NCBI RefSeq assembly: GCF_000526215.1
Contig: NZ_JAFQ01000004.1
Span: 4,588,001 to 4,652,000 of the forward strand
From: Nocardia sp. BMG51109
GTDB taxonomy: Bacteria; Actinomycetota; Actinomycetes; Mycobacteriales; Mycobacteriaceae
Length of the DNA: 64,000 bases
Reading direction: 5' to 3'
A program made the position numbers and the translations under genes. Positions 1 to 9,129 of the stretch are shown here, piece by piece; the first letter of the stretch is position 1; every line of letters begins with the position of its first letter. The notes beneath the pieces are model-generated. The model ran no database searches. It had not been told where the DNA came from and worked only from the letters and a program-made list of their open reading frames with translations.

Positions 1-421
1 GGCAGTTGGCGACCGGCACCTTCACGTATTCGGCCATCGCGCCGTCGACCGTATCGCCGATCGCGCCCCAGTTCTCGCACAGGTTGCCGCGGCCGATCGC
101 GCAGTAGTGACAGTGCCCGCAGAACAGCGACGGATCGACGGCCACGGTGTCACCCACTCGCACACCGTCGCCCACTCGCACGCTGCCGCCCACTCGCACA
201 CCGTCGGACGCCCGGCCCGATTCGACCACCTCCCCGGCGAATTCGTGCCCGGGAACGATCGGATAGGGCGTGGGCGGGAATTCCCCGGCGACGATGTGCA
301 GGTCGGTGCCGCAGATGCCGACCGCGTCCACCCGCACGATCACCTCGTCCGGGCCCGGCGCCGGATCGGGCACGGTCGCCACCGAAAATCGCCCGGGTTC
401 ATCGATCACCAGCGCACGCAT
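1..421 (-). CDS. Zinc-dependent alcohol dehydrogenase, N-terminal part
   Basis: This is the N-terminal ~140 residues of a medium-chain zinc alcohol dehydrogenase; the rest lies outside the window. Visible family marks are the catalytic-zinc Cys in VGICGTDLH, the GHE of IVPGHEFAGEV, and the four structural-zinc cysteines in CGHCHYCAIGRGNLC. Such enzymes oxidise alcohols or polyols with NAD(P); the substrate cannot be told from this part. The ATG at 421 gives MRALVIDEPG, a normal family start. Oddly, the stretch between the GHE motif and the structural-zinc lobe holds three copies of a six-residue unit (VRVGGS, VRVGDG, VRVGDT) from an 18-bp DNA repeat, lengthening a loop that is usually short. 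Confidence 0.85.
   Translation of the reverse strand, partial: MRALVIDEPGRFSVATVPDPAPGPDEVIVRVDAVGICGTDLHIVAGEFPPTPYPIVPGHEFAGEVVESGRASDGVRVGGSVRVGDGVRVGDTVAVDPSLFCGHCHYCAIGRGNLCENWGAIGDTVDGAMAEYVKVPVANC
153..206. repeat. 18-bp in-frame tandem repeat, 3 copies
   Basis: Three adjacent 18-bp units (153-170, 171-188, 189-206) lie inside the alcohol dehydrogenase gene. The outer two are identical and the middle one differs at three bases. The length is a multiple of three, so the reading frame is kept and a six-residue unit is repeated. Slippage is the likely origin. Confidence 0.9.
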
Positions 422-462
422 AGCTCTACTGTGCACTCCGCAGTGCCCGAAATGGGCCGATT

Positions 463-1503
463 TCACCCCGATGTTGCCGTATGGCGGCGGCCGGTGACCG
501 AGCGATGCTGGTACCAGAGCGCGGTGGTGGCTATTTCGGCGTCCTCGAGCGGGAGATAGCGGCCGTTGTCGCGCCAGCCCAGCGCCTGAACGGTGACGCG
601 CAGGCTGCGGTCGAAACAGATCGGATCGCGCACGTGCCAGCGGTACATCCCGAATCGCTGCTCGGGCCGGTAGATGTGCTCGGCGGGCAGTGCCTGCACG
701 AAACCGAGATACGGGGTGGAATAGGTGTGGTAATTGTCGGCGAGATCGAAATTCCAGGCGCCGCCGAAATAGTCCTCGGTGCCGGTGCCGCAGATGGTGG
801 GGAATTCGGTGTCGCCGTCCAGGTAGAACTTCAGCGCACCCTCGCCCCACCAGCCGGGAGCATTCGGCACGATCGCCAGATAGGTGCCGACGTAGCGGCC
901 CGGCCCCGGAACGTCGTCGAGGAGCGTGTGCACCGCGGGGCTGCCCAGCGGACTCCGCTGCCGCCAGCGGGCGTGCAGATAGCCCGCCGAGCGCGGCACC
1001 TCCTGCTCCAGGTAGGTCATCTGGTAGTACACCGGCACCTCGCGGTCGCTGCCGTTGTGCAGCGTGATCCGGGCCCGGGAGCGAAAAGGCATGGGCCAGA
1101 AGCTGTTCAGCCCGCCGGCGGGCGCCACCACCACCATCTCGGAATTCACCAGCGCCAGCTCGTCCCACCCGTTGCAGAAGAACGCGCCCAGCGGCACGTC
1201 GATCGCCGGCTCGGGCTCGGCGTCCCAATACATGCGCAGCGTCAGCTGCGGCAGCACGGTGCGGTCGGTGGTCAGCCAGAAGTGGCGGACGATGCCGGGC
1301 CCGGGCACGTCGGCCAGCGTGGCCGTGTCGCCGGCCGGTAGGTGGATCGACGGTGACACCTTCCAGCCGATGCCCAGGTCGCCGGCGGCGTGCGCGCCGG
1401 TACCGGTCGTCGCGCGGCCGCCCGATCCCGGTTCCCCCGTCGGGTTCTCCGGACTGATCGAGCGGGTACGTCCCTGATCGAGCCGCCATATCTCGTGCAC
1501 CAT
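463..1503 (-). CDS. DUF2961 / glycoside hydrolase family 172 protein
   Basis: A 346-residue protein of the DUF2961 (GH172) family. The family signature GTGTEDYFGGAWNF is present, with the usual WWGEGALKFYLDGD stretch before it and the YLEQEVP-type strand region in the middle. Known GH172 enzymes act on fructofuranosides or D-arabinofuranosides; in mycolata a plausible substrate is the D-arabinan of arabinogalactan or lipoarabinomannan, but this is inference. No signal peptide is visible, so it may be cytoplasmic. The ATG at 1503 is chosen because homology starts near it (MVHEIWRL); the open frame continues upstream to 3228 only as the antisense of other genes. It stands alone, divergent from the LLM oxidoreductase. 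Confidence 0.82.
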   Translation of the reverse strand: MVHEIWRLDQGRTRSISPENPTGEPGSGGRATTGTGAHAAGDLGIGWKVSPSIHLPAGDTATLADVPGPGIVRHFWLTTDRTVLPQLTLRMYWDAEPEPAIDVPLGAFFCNGWDELALVNSEMVVVAPAGGLNSFWPMPFRSRARITLHNGSDREVPVYYQMTYLEQEVPRSAGYLHARWRQRSPLGSPAVHTLLDDVPGPGRYVGTYLAIVPNAPGWWGEGALKFYLDGDTEFPTICGTGTEDYFGGAWNFDLADNYHTYSTPYLGFVQALPAEHIYRPEQRFGMYRWHVRDPICFDRSLRVTVQALGWRDNGRYLPLEDAEIATTALWYQHRSVTGRRHTATSG

Positions 1504-1662
1504 CCGGATTTTGACATGCCACCCGCCCGCGGCGGTGACGATTCGCGGCAGCGTTGCGAAGATCGCCGTCGACCGGCCTCGGCCGCGGCATCGTGGAACG
1601 CGGCCGAGCGGGGCATAGTGTGGATGACCGAACCCGACGCTCATCCACCGAGGAGGCTCACC

Positions 1663-2574
1663 GTGCGGATCGGCATCCTGCTGAACGAACCGACCGGACC
1701 GGACGCGTTCGCCCGGTTGACCGACGACCTGCGGCAGGCCGCCGACGAGGGTTTCGACTCGGCCTGGCTGTCGCACATCTTCGGGGTCGACGCGCTGACG
1801 GCGCTGGCCGTCCTCGGCAGCCGGGTGCCGGGCATCGAGCTGGGCACCGCCGTCGTACCCACCTATCCGCGCCATCCGGGCACGATGGCCCAGCAGGCCC
1901 GCACCGCCGCGCTGGCGATCGGTCCCGGGCGGCTGAACCTGGGCATCGGCCTGTCGCACCAGGTCGTCATCGAGAACCTCTTCGGATACGACTTCGGGCG
2001 GCCCGCCCGGCACATGAAGGAGTACCTGTCGGTGCTGATGCCGCTGCTCGAGGGCGAGCCGGTCTCGTATCAGGGCGAGACGCTCAGCGCCAATCTGGCC
2101 CTGAGCGTGCCGAACGAGGGCCGGATCCCGGTGCTGGTGGCGGCGATGGGGACGCAGATGCTGAAGCTGGCCGGTCGCCGGACCGACGGCACGGTGCTGT
2201 GGATGACCGGCCCGGCGACGATTCGCGACCACATCGCGCCGACCATCACCGCCGCCGCGACCGAGGCGGGGCGGCCGGCGCCGCGGGTGGTGTGTGCGCT
2301 GCCGGTGCTGGTCACCAACGACGTCGACGGTGCGCGGGAGACGGCCGCCTCGATCTTCGGCGCCTACGGCCAGCTGCCGTCCTACCGCGCGATGATGGAT
2401 CGCGAGGGCGCCGACGGGCCGGCGGATCTGGCCGTCATCGGCTCCGAGGAGTACGTGGCCGCCCGCGTCCGGGAGGTCTTCGCAGCCGGGGCCACGGAGT
2501 TCTACGGCGCCGTGTTCGCCGACGGCGAGGACGCGGTGCGCACCCGCAAACTGCTTGCCGGACTGGCCGATTGA
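1663..2574 (+). CDS. LLM-class F420-dependent oxidoreductase
   Basis: A 303-residue luciferase-like TIM-barrel protein of the LLM class, which in actinobacteria mostly uses coenzyme F420. It begins MRIGILLNE, and the barrel motifs follow: SAWLSHIFGVDALTALAVL, GTAVVPTYPRHPGTMAQQA and the GRLNLGIGLSHQ phosphate-binding strand. The GTG at 1663 is preferred over an in-frame ATG at 1624 because AGGAGG (1651-1656) lies six bases before it. The substrate is unknown. It is followed after nine bases by a MmcQ/YjbR-family gene and the two are probably co-transcribed. Confidence 0.88.
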   Translation: MRIGILLNEPTGPDAFARLTDDLRQAADEGFDSAWLSHIFGVDALTALAVLGSRVPGIELGTAVVPTYPRHPGTMAQQARTAALAIGPGRLNLGIGLSHQVVIENLFGYDFGRPARHMKEYLSVLMPLLEGEPVSYQGETLSANLALSVPNEGRIPVLVAAMGTQMLKLAGRRTDGTVLWMTGPATIRDHIAPTITAAATEAGRPAPRVVCALPVLVTNDVDGARETAASIFGAYGQLPSYRAMMDREGADGPADLAVIGSEEYVAARVREVFAAGATEFYGAVFADGEDAVRTRKLLAGLAD

Positions 2575-2583
2575 GGTCCGGCG

Positions 2584-2994
2584 ATGGTACGGCGCGCGCG
2601 GGTGGACGACGTGCACGAGCTGGCCGGGGCCATGCCGCACGTCACCGTCGAGTACGGCCCGCAGGGTAATGCGATCTACCAGGTGGGGCGCAAGTCGTTC
2701 GTGTTCTTCCGGACACCGCGCCCGGACGCGTTCGATCCGGGAACCGGGGAGCGCTACGCCGATGTGATCGTGTTCTGGGTGCCGTCGGAGTCGGACAAGC
2801 TTGCCCTGGTGCAGGATCCGGATTCGCCGTTCTTCAGCACGCCGCATTTCGACGGCCATCTGTCGGTCCTGTTGCGCGGCAGCAGGATCGGGGAACTCGG
2901 GCTGGACGAGCTGACCGAGGTGGTGCAGGATGCGTGGCTGTCGCGCGCCTCGGCGGCCCGGGCGAAACGCTGGCTGGCCGAACATGGTTCGTGA
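2584..2994 (+). CDS. MmcQ/YjbR-family (DUF1801-like fold) protein
   Basis: A 136-residue soluble protein resembling the MmcQ/YjbR family: an N-terminal strand-rich part (QGNAIYQVGRKSFVFFR), the central VIVFWVPSESDKLALVQD region and a C-terminal helix ending WLSRASAARAKRWLAEHG, the typical SKR-like end of the family. The family has a double-wing DNA-binding-like fold, but its biochemical role is not established. It starts nine bases after the F420-type oxidoreductase and shares its direction, so it is likely the second gene of a two-gene unit. Confidence 0.75.
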   Translation: MVRRARVDDVHELAGAMPHVTVEYGPQGNAIYQVGRKSFVFFRTPRPDAFDPGTGERYADVIVFWVPSESDKLALVQDPDSPFFSTPHFDGHLSVLLRGSRIGELGLDELTEVVQDAWLSRASAARAKRWLAEHGS

Positions 2995-3061
2995 CCAGGT
3001 CCCGGAATTGTCCGGCGGCGGGGCTTGACCTCGAGTGTGGTTGAGGGTAGAGGCTGCGGGC

Positions 3062-3730
3062 ATGACGCAGACAGCAGAGTTCTGGAATTCGGTGTACGAC
3101 GACGACACCGCCCCCTGGGTGATCGGCGAGCCGCAACCGGCGATCGTGGCGCTCGAGCAGGAGGGACGCATCACCGGCCGGGTGCTCGATCCGGGCACCG
3201 GCGCGGGCGAGCACACGATCCTGCTCACCCGCCTCGGCTACGACGTGCTCGGCGTCGACCTGTCGCCCAGCGCGGTCGCCTACGCCCAGCGCAACGCCGC
3301 CGGCAAGGGCGTGCCCGCGGCGCGGTTCCGGGTCTTCGACGCCGTGCGCGCGGGCCGGGAGCCGGAGGTCGCCGCGGAACTGGGTGTCTTCGACACGATC
3401 GTCGACAGCGCGCTGTTCCACATCTTCGGCGACGACCCCGCGACGCGCGCCGATTACGTGCGGGCCCTGCACGCCCTGTGCACACCGGGCGGATTCGTCC
3501 ACGTGCTCGCGCTGTCGACCGTCGAACCCGGCTTCGGCCCGCGCATCAGCGACACCCTGATCCGCGAATCCTTCGGCGCGGGATGGGAATTGGAGGAGCT
3601 GCGGCCCGACCGCTACCACGGCCGGGTCACCGAGCTGACCGCCGAGGAGGTGGCGAAGCACGGCCTCACCACCACTGCCGACGGCGCCGTCGACACCGCC
3701 GCCTGGCTGGCCCGCATCCGCCGCCTCTGA
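3062..3730 (+). CDS. Class I SAM-dependent methyltransferase (TPMT-like)
   Basis: A 222-residue methyltransferase. The N-terminus FWNSVYDDDTAPWVIGEP is typical of thiopurine-methyltransferase-like enzymes; motif I is LDPGTGAGEHT and the acidic loop is VLGVDLSPSAVAYAQ. The post-motif region DTIVDSALFHIFGDD fits the family. The substrate is unknown; relatives act on small nucleophiles. The ATG at 3062 follows a modest purine-rich tract (AGAGG), whereas the open frame from 3035 adds residues without homology. It is monocistronic as far as can be seen and converges on the next, minus-strand methyltransferase. Confidence 0.85.
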   Translation: MTQTAEFWNSVYDDDTAPWVIGEPQPAIVALEQEGRITGRVLDPGTGAGEHTILLTRLGYDVLGVDLSPSAVAYAQRNAAGKGVPAARFRVFDAVRAGREPEVAAELGVFDTIVDSALFHIFGDDPATRADYVRALHALCTPGGFVHVLALSTVEPGFGPRISDTLIRESFGAGWELEELRPDRYHGRVTELTAEEVAKHGLTTTADGAVDTAAWLARIRRL

Positions 3731-3911
3731 AACCCGACTCGTGCACGTCGGCGTCCCGGCCCGGCCGGGAGTCGTCGGCCGTCGGCCTCCGTTACCTGGC
3801 CTGTCGGTCGCCGTTGTGCCCGGGGTACGGGATGGCGAGCCCGAGGTGACACGGGTGGGGTGACACGGTGGCAGGCCGGGGTGACGGAGCAGGCCACGAG
3901 GACGGCAAGCG

Positions 3912-4598
3912 TCAGTCCGGGCGGGTGGCTCGGTAGTAGGTGACCCGGCCCATGGCCCGGTGCCGCTGAGTGGCGACCTCGGTGCAGTCGAATCCGGCCT
4001 CGCGCAACAGGCGGGGGATGTTGTCGCCGAGGTTTCCCGCGACGTGATGGCCGCGCAGTGTGAGCCGTGCCGCCGGACCGTCGGCAGGTGTCATCGGGCC
4101 GCCGACGTCTACCAGGTGCAGCCGCCCGCCGGGGCGCAGCACGCGCAGGATCTCGGCGGCCATCGGTGCCTTCACGTCGTCGTCGAGGTGGTGCAGCATC
4201 AGCGACGACAACGCTCGGTCGAATTCGCCGTCGCCGTAAGGGAGTTCCTGGCCGTATGCCCGGTCGAAGCGAATTCCCGGTAGCCCGTGCGCCTTTCGTT
4301 CGGCACGCGACAGCGCCCGGGGATCGGGATCGGCCCCGGTCACCTCGGCGGCGGGGCGCGACCGCCTGGCCATGATGGTGAGATTGCCGGTGCCGCAACC
4401 GACTTCCAGGATCTTGTGGTCGTCGCGGAGATCTGCCTGATCGATGAGCCGCTGGTGTACGCGGGGTACGCCGAGCGTGCGGGTGAGCAGGTCATAGGTG
4501 GGGAGCAGGGCGTCGCGGCCCGCGGCGGGCAGGTAGTCGTGCCGGTTCCCCATGGCGGTAGTCGCGGAATGTGGACGATGTTCGGTCATGTACTCCAT
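3912..4598 (-). CDS. Class I SAM-dependent methyltransferase (UbiE-like)
   Basis: A 228-residue methyltransferase with motif I LEVGCGTGNLTI, the acidic loop VTGADPDPRALSRA, the post-I DRALSSLMLHHLDDD and the late motif ILRVLRPGGRLHLVDVG. It belongs to the broad UbiE/Methyltransf_11 group; the substrate is unknown. Either ATG at 4598 or at 4589 could start it. It is divergent from an AraC-family regulator with only 65 bases between the starts, so the regulator may control it from the shared promoter region. Confidence 0.83.
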   Translation of the reverse strand: MEYMTEHRPHSATTAMGNRHDYLPAAGRDALLPTYDLLTRTLGVPRVHQRLIDQADLRDDHKILEVGCGTGNLTIMARRSRPAAEVTGADPDPRALSRAERKAHGLPGIRFDRAYGQELPYGDGEFDRALSSLMLHHLDDDVKAPMAAEILRVLRPGGRLHLVDVGGPMTPADGPAARLTLRGHHVAGNLGDNIPRLLREAGFDCTEVATQRHRAMGRVTYYRATRPD

Positions 4599-4663
4599 GG
4601 TGAGTAGCTCGGGCGCGCGGTAGTTGGGTGATTCTCGGAAGAAATGGGACTATATTCGGCTCT

Positions 4664-5614
4664 ATGCCCGAGTCGACCCGAGTGGTGGGACATCGCCGGG
4701 GCGTGCCGGTGTACGACTACCGGTCCGATCTCGTCACGCCGCCGATATCGCTGATGCGTTTCGAGGCGTTCGGCATCGGTACCGCACCGGCGGGCGCCCA
4801 CGATGCGGCCCTGTCGTCGGTGGTGCGCCCGCACATCCACGACTTCCCGGCGCTGTGGTACGTCGCCGACGCCGGCCTGGTGTTCGTCATCGGCGCCGGC
4901 CAGGTCGTCGATGTCACCGCGGCCGACGAGATCACCAGCGGCGTCGGAGTGTTCTTCGACCCCGCCGCACTCGACGGCGGCCGTATTCCGTGGCCGGCAT
5001 GGCGATCTCACCCGCTGCTGTTCCCGTTCCTGCACGGCCGCTCCAGCGGCATACTGCGGCTGCCGGTGCCCGCCGACGGCCGGGCGCTGTGGGATGCCGG
5101 GATCGCGGCCGTCGAGACCGAACTCGCCGAGCGGCGGGAAGGGTACCGGCAGGCGGCCTCGGCGCATCTCACGCTGCTGCTGATCGATCTCGCCCGCTCG
5201 GCCGCCGATGTCGTCGGCGATCTGCGCCGCAGCGGTGAGCCGCTGCTGGCCGAGGTCTTCGACGTGATCGAGAAGCGCTACGTCGAGCCGCTGTCGCTGC
5301 GCGATGTGGCCCGTGCGGTCGGCATGACACCGGGCCATCTGACCACCGTGGTCCGCCGCCGCACCGGACGCACCGTGCAGGAGTGGATCATCGATCGGCG
5401 CATGTCCGAGGCTCGCCGGCTGCTGTCGGAAACCGAGCTGCCGGTGGCCGATATCGCCCGCCGGGTCGGGATATCCGACGCCGGCTACTTCACCCGGCTG
5501 TTCCGCCGCACCCACGGCGAGCCACCTCGCCGCTGGCGTGACTGCGGCGAGGTCGATCCCGGCGGTCCGGCGCGTGCGAATTTTCATGTGCTCGGGCAGG
5601 GGTCGGCCATCTAG
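4664..5614 (+). CDS. AraC-family transcriptional regulator
   Basis: A 316-residue regulator. The N-terminal ~170 residues form an effector/cupin-like domain with the HIHDFPALWYV metal-type strand. The C-terminus (~205-305) carries the two AraC helix-turn-helix units: LRDVARAVGMTPGHLTTVVRR and VADIARRVGISDAGYFTRLFRR, followed by the usual THGEPPRRWR end. The ATG at 4664 is chosen; an upstream in-frame start at 4628 lies in the divergent promoter gap. It is followed after ten bases by a NmrA-like gene on the same strand and is divergent from a methyltransferase, both candidate targets. Confidence 0.85.
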   Translation: MPESTRVVGHRRGVPVYDYRSDLVTPPISLMRFEAFGIGTAPAGAHDAALSSVVRPHIHDFPALWYVADAGLVFVIGAGQVVDVTAADEITSGVGVFFDPAALDGGRIPWPAWRSHPLLFPFLHGRSSGILRLPVPADGRALWDAGIAAVETELAERREGYRQAASAHLTLLLIDLARSAADVVGDLRRSGEPLLAEVFDVIEKRYVEPLSLRDVARAVGMTPGHLTTVVRRRTGRTVQEWIIDRRMSEARRLLSETELPVADIARRVGISDAGYFTRLFRRTHGEPPRRWRDCGEVDPGGPARANFHVLGQGSAI

Positions 5615-5624
5615 CCTGGCTTCC

Positions 5625-6428
5625 ATGAAGATTCTGGTCACCGGTGCCACCGGGAATATCGGGCGGAAAGTGGTCGATCATCTGATTTCGCTGGGGGCGG
5701 ACGATATTCGCGCCCTGTCCAACCATCCGGAACGCGCCGCGCTGCCCGAGGGCGTCGAGGTCGTGCCCGGATATCTGCGCCGGCTGTCCTCGCTGCCCGC
5801 GGCCTTCGAGGGCGTGCAGCGGATGTACCTGGCGCCCGTTCTGGAGAACCTGACGGACGTGCTGCGGCTGGCGCGGGAGGCGGGTATCGAGCGCGTCGTC
5901 GACCTGTCCGGCGACGAGAACACCGACTGGCAGCCGGTCGCGCAGGCCGTCGAGAAGTCGGGCATGTCCTGGACCCACCTGTACGCGGGCGAATTCATGG
6001 ACAATTTCACGCTGTGGGCCGACCAGGTGCGGACCACCGGCACGGTGCGCGAGCCGTATCCGGATTCGGCCAACGCGGCCATCGCGATGGACGATATCGC
6101 CCGCGTCGCCGCCACCATCCTGACCCAGGACGGCCACGACGGCATCGCCTACACCCTCACCGGCCCCGAAACCCTCACCCGCGCGGAACGTCTCCGCCGG
6201 CTCGGCGTGGCACTCGGCCGCGATCTGACCTTCGAGACCGTCACCCACGACGAGGGCGTCGAGCAGTTGCGCCCGGCGATGGGCGATTTCGCCGAGTGGT
6301 ACGTCTCCGGCCTGGCCATGACGGTCGAGCACCCACAACAGGCGACGACCGCCGTCGCCGACCTCACCGGCCGCCCCGGCACCACCTTCGCCGAATGGGC
6401 GGCGGCCCACGCCGGCCAGTTCCGCTGA
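5625..6428 (+). CDS. NmrA-like NAD(P)-binding protein
   Basis: A 267-residue atypical short-chain dehydrogenase/NmrA-family protein. It begins MKILVTGATGNIGRKVVDHL, the Rossmann TGxxGxxG motif, and keeps GIERVVDLSGDE, SWTHLYAGEFMDNF and the AMDDIARVAATIL region of NAD(P)-binding epimerase-like proteins. Members serve as redox sensors, oxidoreductases or isomerases; nothing here decides which. It lies ten bases downstream of the AraC regulator and is probably co-transcribed with it. It converges on the ribokinase gene. Confidence 0.82.
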   Translation: MKILVTGATGNIGRKVVDHLISLGADDIRALSNHPERAALPEGVEVVPGYLRRLSSLPAAFEGVQRMYLAPVLENLTDVLRLAREAGIERVVDLSGDENTDWQPVAQAVEKSGMSWTHLYAGEFMDNFTLWADQVRTTGTVREPYPDSANAAIAMDDIARVAATILTQDGHDGIAYTLTGPETLTRAERLRRLGVALGRDLTFETVTHDEGVEQLRPAMGDFAEWYVSGLAMTVEHPQQATTAVADLTGRPGTTFAEWAAAHAGQFR

Positions 6429-6473
6429 GCGGCATGCCGTCAGGCCCTGTGCCGGTCGGCTGCCGTTGCGGTA

Positions 6474-7343
6474 CTACGGACTCGAGGGCTGTGGCGACAT
6501 CGCCGCCTCGATGGCGGCGCGATCCGGAATGGACGCGCCGGCACCGGGTTTCGTAGTGGCCAGGGCTCCGGCGGTGCATGCCCAGGCGAGGGCGGTGGCA
6601 GGGCCCTCCTGCCAGTGGGCGGCGAGGGCGCCGGTGAATGCGTCGCCGGCGCCGGTGGTGTCGACCGCTCGGACCGCGACGCCGGGGTGGTGGTGCTCGC
6701 CGCCGGGGCCGCGATGCACGGCGCCGTGTGCACCGCGCGTGACCACCACATCGGCGACCGGAGCGAGCGCCGGACCCAGGTGCTCGTACTCGCCCTCGTT
6801 CACCACCGCGATATCGACGACATCCCACAGTTCGCGCGAAAGCTGTTGTACAGGGGAGGGGTTGAGCAGAACGAGAGTTCCCGAGGCGCGGGCGTGGCGG
6901 GCGGCGGCCAGCACGGTCGGCACGGGAATCTCCAACTGGCACAGCACCATATCGGCCTCGGCGATCGCCGCGAGATCGTCCGGGCCGAGTGCGGTCACCG
7001 TCGTGTTCGCCCCGCCCGCGACGATGATGCTGTTCTCACCGGTCGAATCCACCACGATCGAGGCGACCCCGCTGGGTCCGGCCGCCGACCGCAACCGCCG
7101 GGTGCGCACACCCGCGTCGGCGAGCACCGTCCGCAGTTCCCCGGCGAACAGATCGTCCCCGACCGCCCCCACGAATTCCACCTCGGCACCGGCCCGCCGC
7201 GCCGCGATCGCCTGATTCGCCCCCTTCCCGCCGGGCACCATCCGGAACCCCTCCCCGAGCACGGTTTCCCCCGGTTCCGGCCGCCGCCCGACCGTAGCCA
7301 CCAGATCCATATTGATGCTGCCCACCACCACGATTCGCGCCAT
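6474..7343 (-). CDS. rbsK: Ribokinase (PfkB family)
   Basis: A 289-residue PfkB-family sugar kinase that phosphorylates ribose at O5 using ATP. The N-terminal substrate motif is GSINMDLV, the glycine-rich signature GGKGANQAIAARRAGA follows, and the C-terminal PfkB signature with the catalytic Asp is DTTGAGDAFTGALA. Length matches bacterial ribokinases. The ATG at 7343 gives MARIVVVGSINMD. No ribose transporter or ribose operon lies beside it, so the true substrate could be another pentose. Confidence 0.9.
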   Translation of the reverse strand: MARIVVVGSINMDLVATVGRRPEPGETVLGEGFRMVPGGKGANQAIAARRAGAEVEFVGAVGDDLFAGELRTVLADAGVRTRRLRSAAGPSGVASIVVDSTGENSIIVAGGANTTVTALGPDDLAAIAEADMVLCQLEIPVPTVLAAARHARASGTLVLLNPSPVQQLSRELWDVVDIAVVNEGEYEHLGPALAPVADVVVTRGAHGAVHRGPGGEHHHPGVAVRAVDTTGAGDAFTGALAAHWQEGPATALAWACTAGALATTKPGAGASIPDRAAIEAAMSPQPSSP

Positions 7344-7710
7344 ATCGGCACGGTAGCCCCCGCCGCCGGCGGATCCCCGGAATTCGGCACCGAGCCGCCG
7401 CACCGCCGCGCTCCCGGGGGACCGGGGATGCCCGAGCACGCGGCCGTCGGCGTGAGCGAGGACCTTCGGTAGCGGCAACCTTGTCGGGAAGTGGGGAGGC
7501 CGAGTGTGGCGAGCAAGGACCCGGCCCGCGACGCGATCGCCGGCAGCAGCGGCAACCGCACCGGATCCGACAGCAAGTGAGAGGGCCGGTGAACTCGTCT
7601 GCCTCCCCGGGACGTGCCGGATGCTCCCCGGCGGTGCTGTCGCAGCAGGCGCTCGAGCACCGCACGGTCCGCAGGCCAGGGTGTCGGTGCCGGTCAGTAC
7701 GCTGTAACCC
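7344..7710. other. Divergent intergenic region rbsK-proA
   Basis: These 367 bases lie between two divergent starts. No open frame with protein-like character, RNA gene or clear repeat is seen. It must hold the promoters for rbsK (leftward) and proA (rightward), but no confident -35/-10 pair can be named. Confidence 0.5.
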
Positions 7711-8979
7711 ATGACTGCTCCCACTGCCACCGGCCAGGACTCCGTCCGCGCGGTGGTGCACGACGCGGCGCGCCGGGCCAGGGTGGCGTCGCGGACGCTC
7801 GCCCAGCTGACCACCGAACAGAAGAACACCGCGCTGCACGCCGCCGCCGATGCGCTGCTGGCCGCCGCCGACCGGGTGCTCGAGGCCAATTTCGACGACA
7901 TCGAGACCGCCCGCGCCGGCGGCACCGCGGATTCGCTGCTGGATCGCCTGCGCCTGACCACCGCGCGCATCGACGGCATCGCCTCCGGGCTGCGCCAGGT
8001 CGCGGGCCTGCCGGATCCGGTCGGCGTGGTGGTGCGGGGCTCGACGCTGCCGAACGGGCTGGAAATCCGCCAGGTGCGCGTTCCGCTGGGCGTGGTCGGC
8101 ATGGTGTACGAGGCGCGGCCGAATGTCACGGCCGACGCCTTCGGGCTGGCGCTGAAATCAGGCAACGCGGCCCTGCTGCGCGGTTCGTCCTCGGCGGCCC
8201 GCTCGAATGCCGCGCTGGTCGAGGTGCTTCGGGAAGCGCTTGCGGCACAAGGACTTCCCGAAGATTCGGTGCAGCTGCTGCCGAGCGAGGACCGCTCCAG
8301 CGTCACCCACCTGATCCAGGCCCGCGGCCTGGTGGACGTGGTGATCCCGCGCGGCGGCGCCGGCCTGATCAACGCCGTGGTCCGCGACGCGCAGGTGCCG
8401 ACCATCGAGACGGGCACCGGCAACTGCCACGTCTACGTCCACTCGGCCGCCGATCTGGATATGGCCGAGTCGATCCTGCTCAACGCCAAGACCCGCCGCC
8501 CGAGCGTCTGCAACGCGGCCGAGACCGTGCTGATCGACGACGCCATCGCCACGATCGCGGTGCCGCGGCTGATCGAGGCGCTGGAGCGGCACGGCGTCAC
8601 CGTGCACGGCGATCTGCCCGGCCTGATCCCGGCGAACGACACGGACTGGGGCGAGGAGTACCTGTCGCTGGACATCGCGCTCGAGGTGGTCGACGACCTG
8701 GACGCGGCCGTCGAGCACATCAACACCTGGGGCACCGGGCACACCGAGGCCATCGTCACCGGCGATCTGGCCGCGGCCCGCGAGTTCAGCAACAGGGTCG
8801 ATGCGGCGGCCGTCATGGTCAACGCCTCCACCGCCTTCACCGACGGCGAGCAGTTCGGCTTCGGTGCCGAGATCGGCATCTCCACCCAGAAACTGCACGC
8901 CCGCGGCCCGATGGGCCTGCCCGAGCTGACGTCCACCAAGTGGATCGTCTGGGGCGACGGCCAGACCCGCCCCGCCTGA
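7711..8979 (+). CDS. proA: Glutamate-5-semialdehyde dehydrogenase
   Basis: A 422-residue gamma-glutamyl phosphate reductase, the second step of proline synthesis: NADPH reduces gamma-glutamyl phosphate to glutamate semialdehyde. Family marks are [19 protein letters not shown], the catalytic-cysteine region [13 protein letters not shown] and the C-terminal [20 protein letters not shown] block. Length is normal. proB is not adjacent; in many actinobacteria proB-proA lie just upstream of nadD, and here about 5 kb of other genes separate proA from nadD. Confidence 0.96.
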   Translation: MTAPTATGQDSVRAVVHDAARRARVASRTLAQLTTEQKNTALHAAADALLAAADRVLEANFDDIETARAGGTADSLLDRLRLTTARIDGIASGLRQVAGLPDPVGVVVRGSTLPNGLEIRQVRVPLGVVGMVYEARPNVTADAFGLALKSGNAALLRGSSSAARSNAALVEVLREALAAQGLPEDSVQLLPSEDRSSVTHLIQARGLVDVVIPRGGAGLINAVVRDAQVPTIETGTGNCHVYVHSAADLDMAESILLNAKTRRPSVCNAAETVLIDDAIATIAVPRLIEALERHGVTVHGDLPGLIPANDTDWGEEYLSLDIALEVVDDLDAAVEHINTWGTGHTEAIVTGDLAAAREFSNRVDAAAVMVNASTAFTDGEQFGFGAEIGISTQKLHARGPMGLPELTSTKWIVWGDGQTRPA

Positions 8980-9129
8980 CCGGTTTCCCGGGAGCAGCTG
9001 TCTCCTGGCCGGGCTCACTGTGTACCGTCGATACGGGTGTTCTATACGGTGCATACCTCATGTGCCCACGGCCCCGGGCCGGGAGAACGGTAGGGAGCGG
9101 TTGGTTCGCTCCGGAGGAGGACCGCAACA

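Noticed and set aside
1504..3228. Long minus-strand open frame continuing upstream of the GH172 gene
   Set aside because: It runs antisense through the LLM oxidoreductase and MmcQ-like genes, which have clear domains and a ribosome-binding site; the translated frame is Arg/His-rich with no domain.
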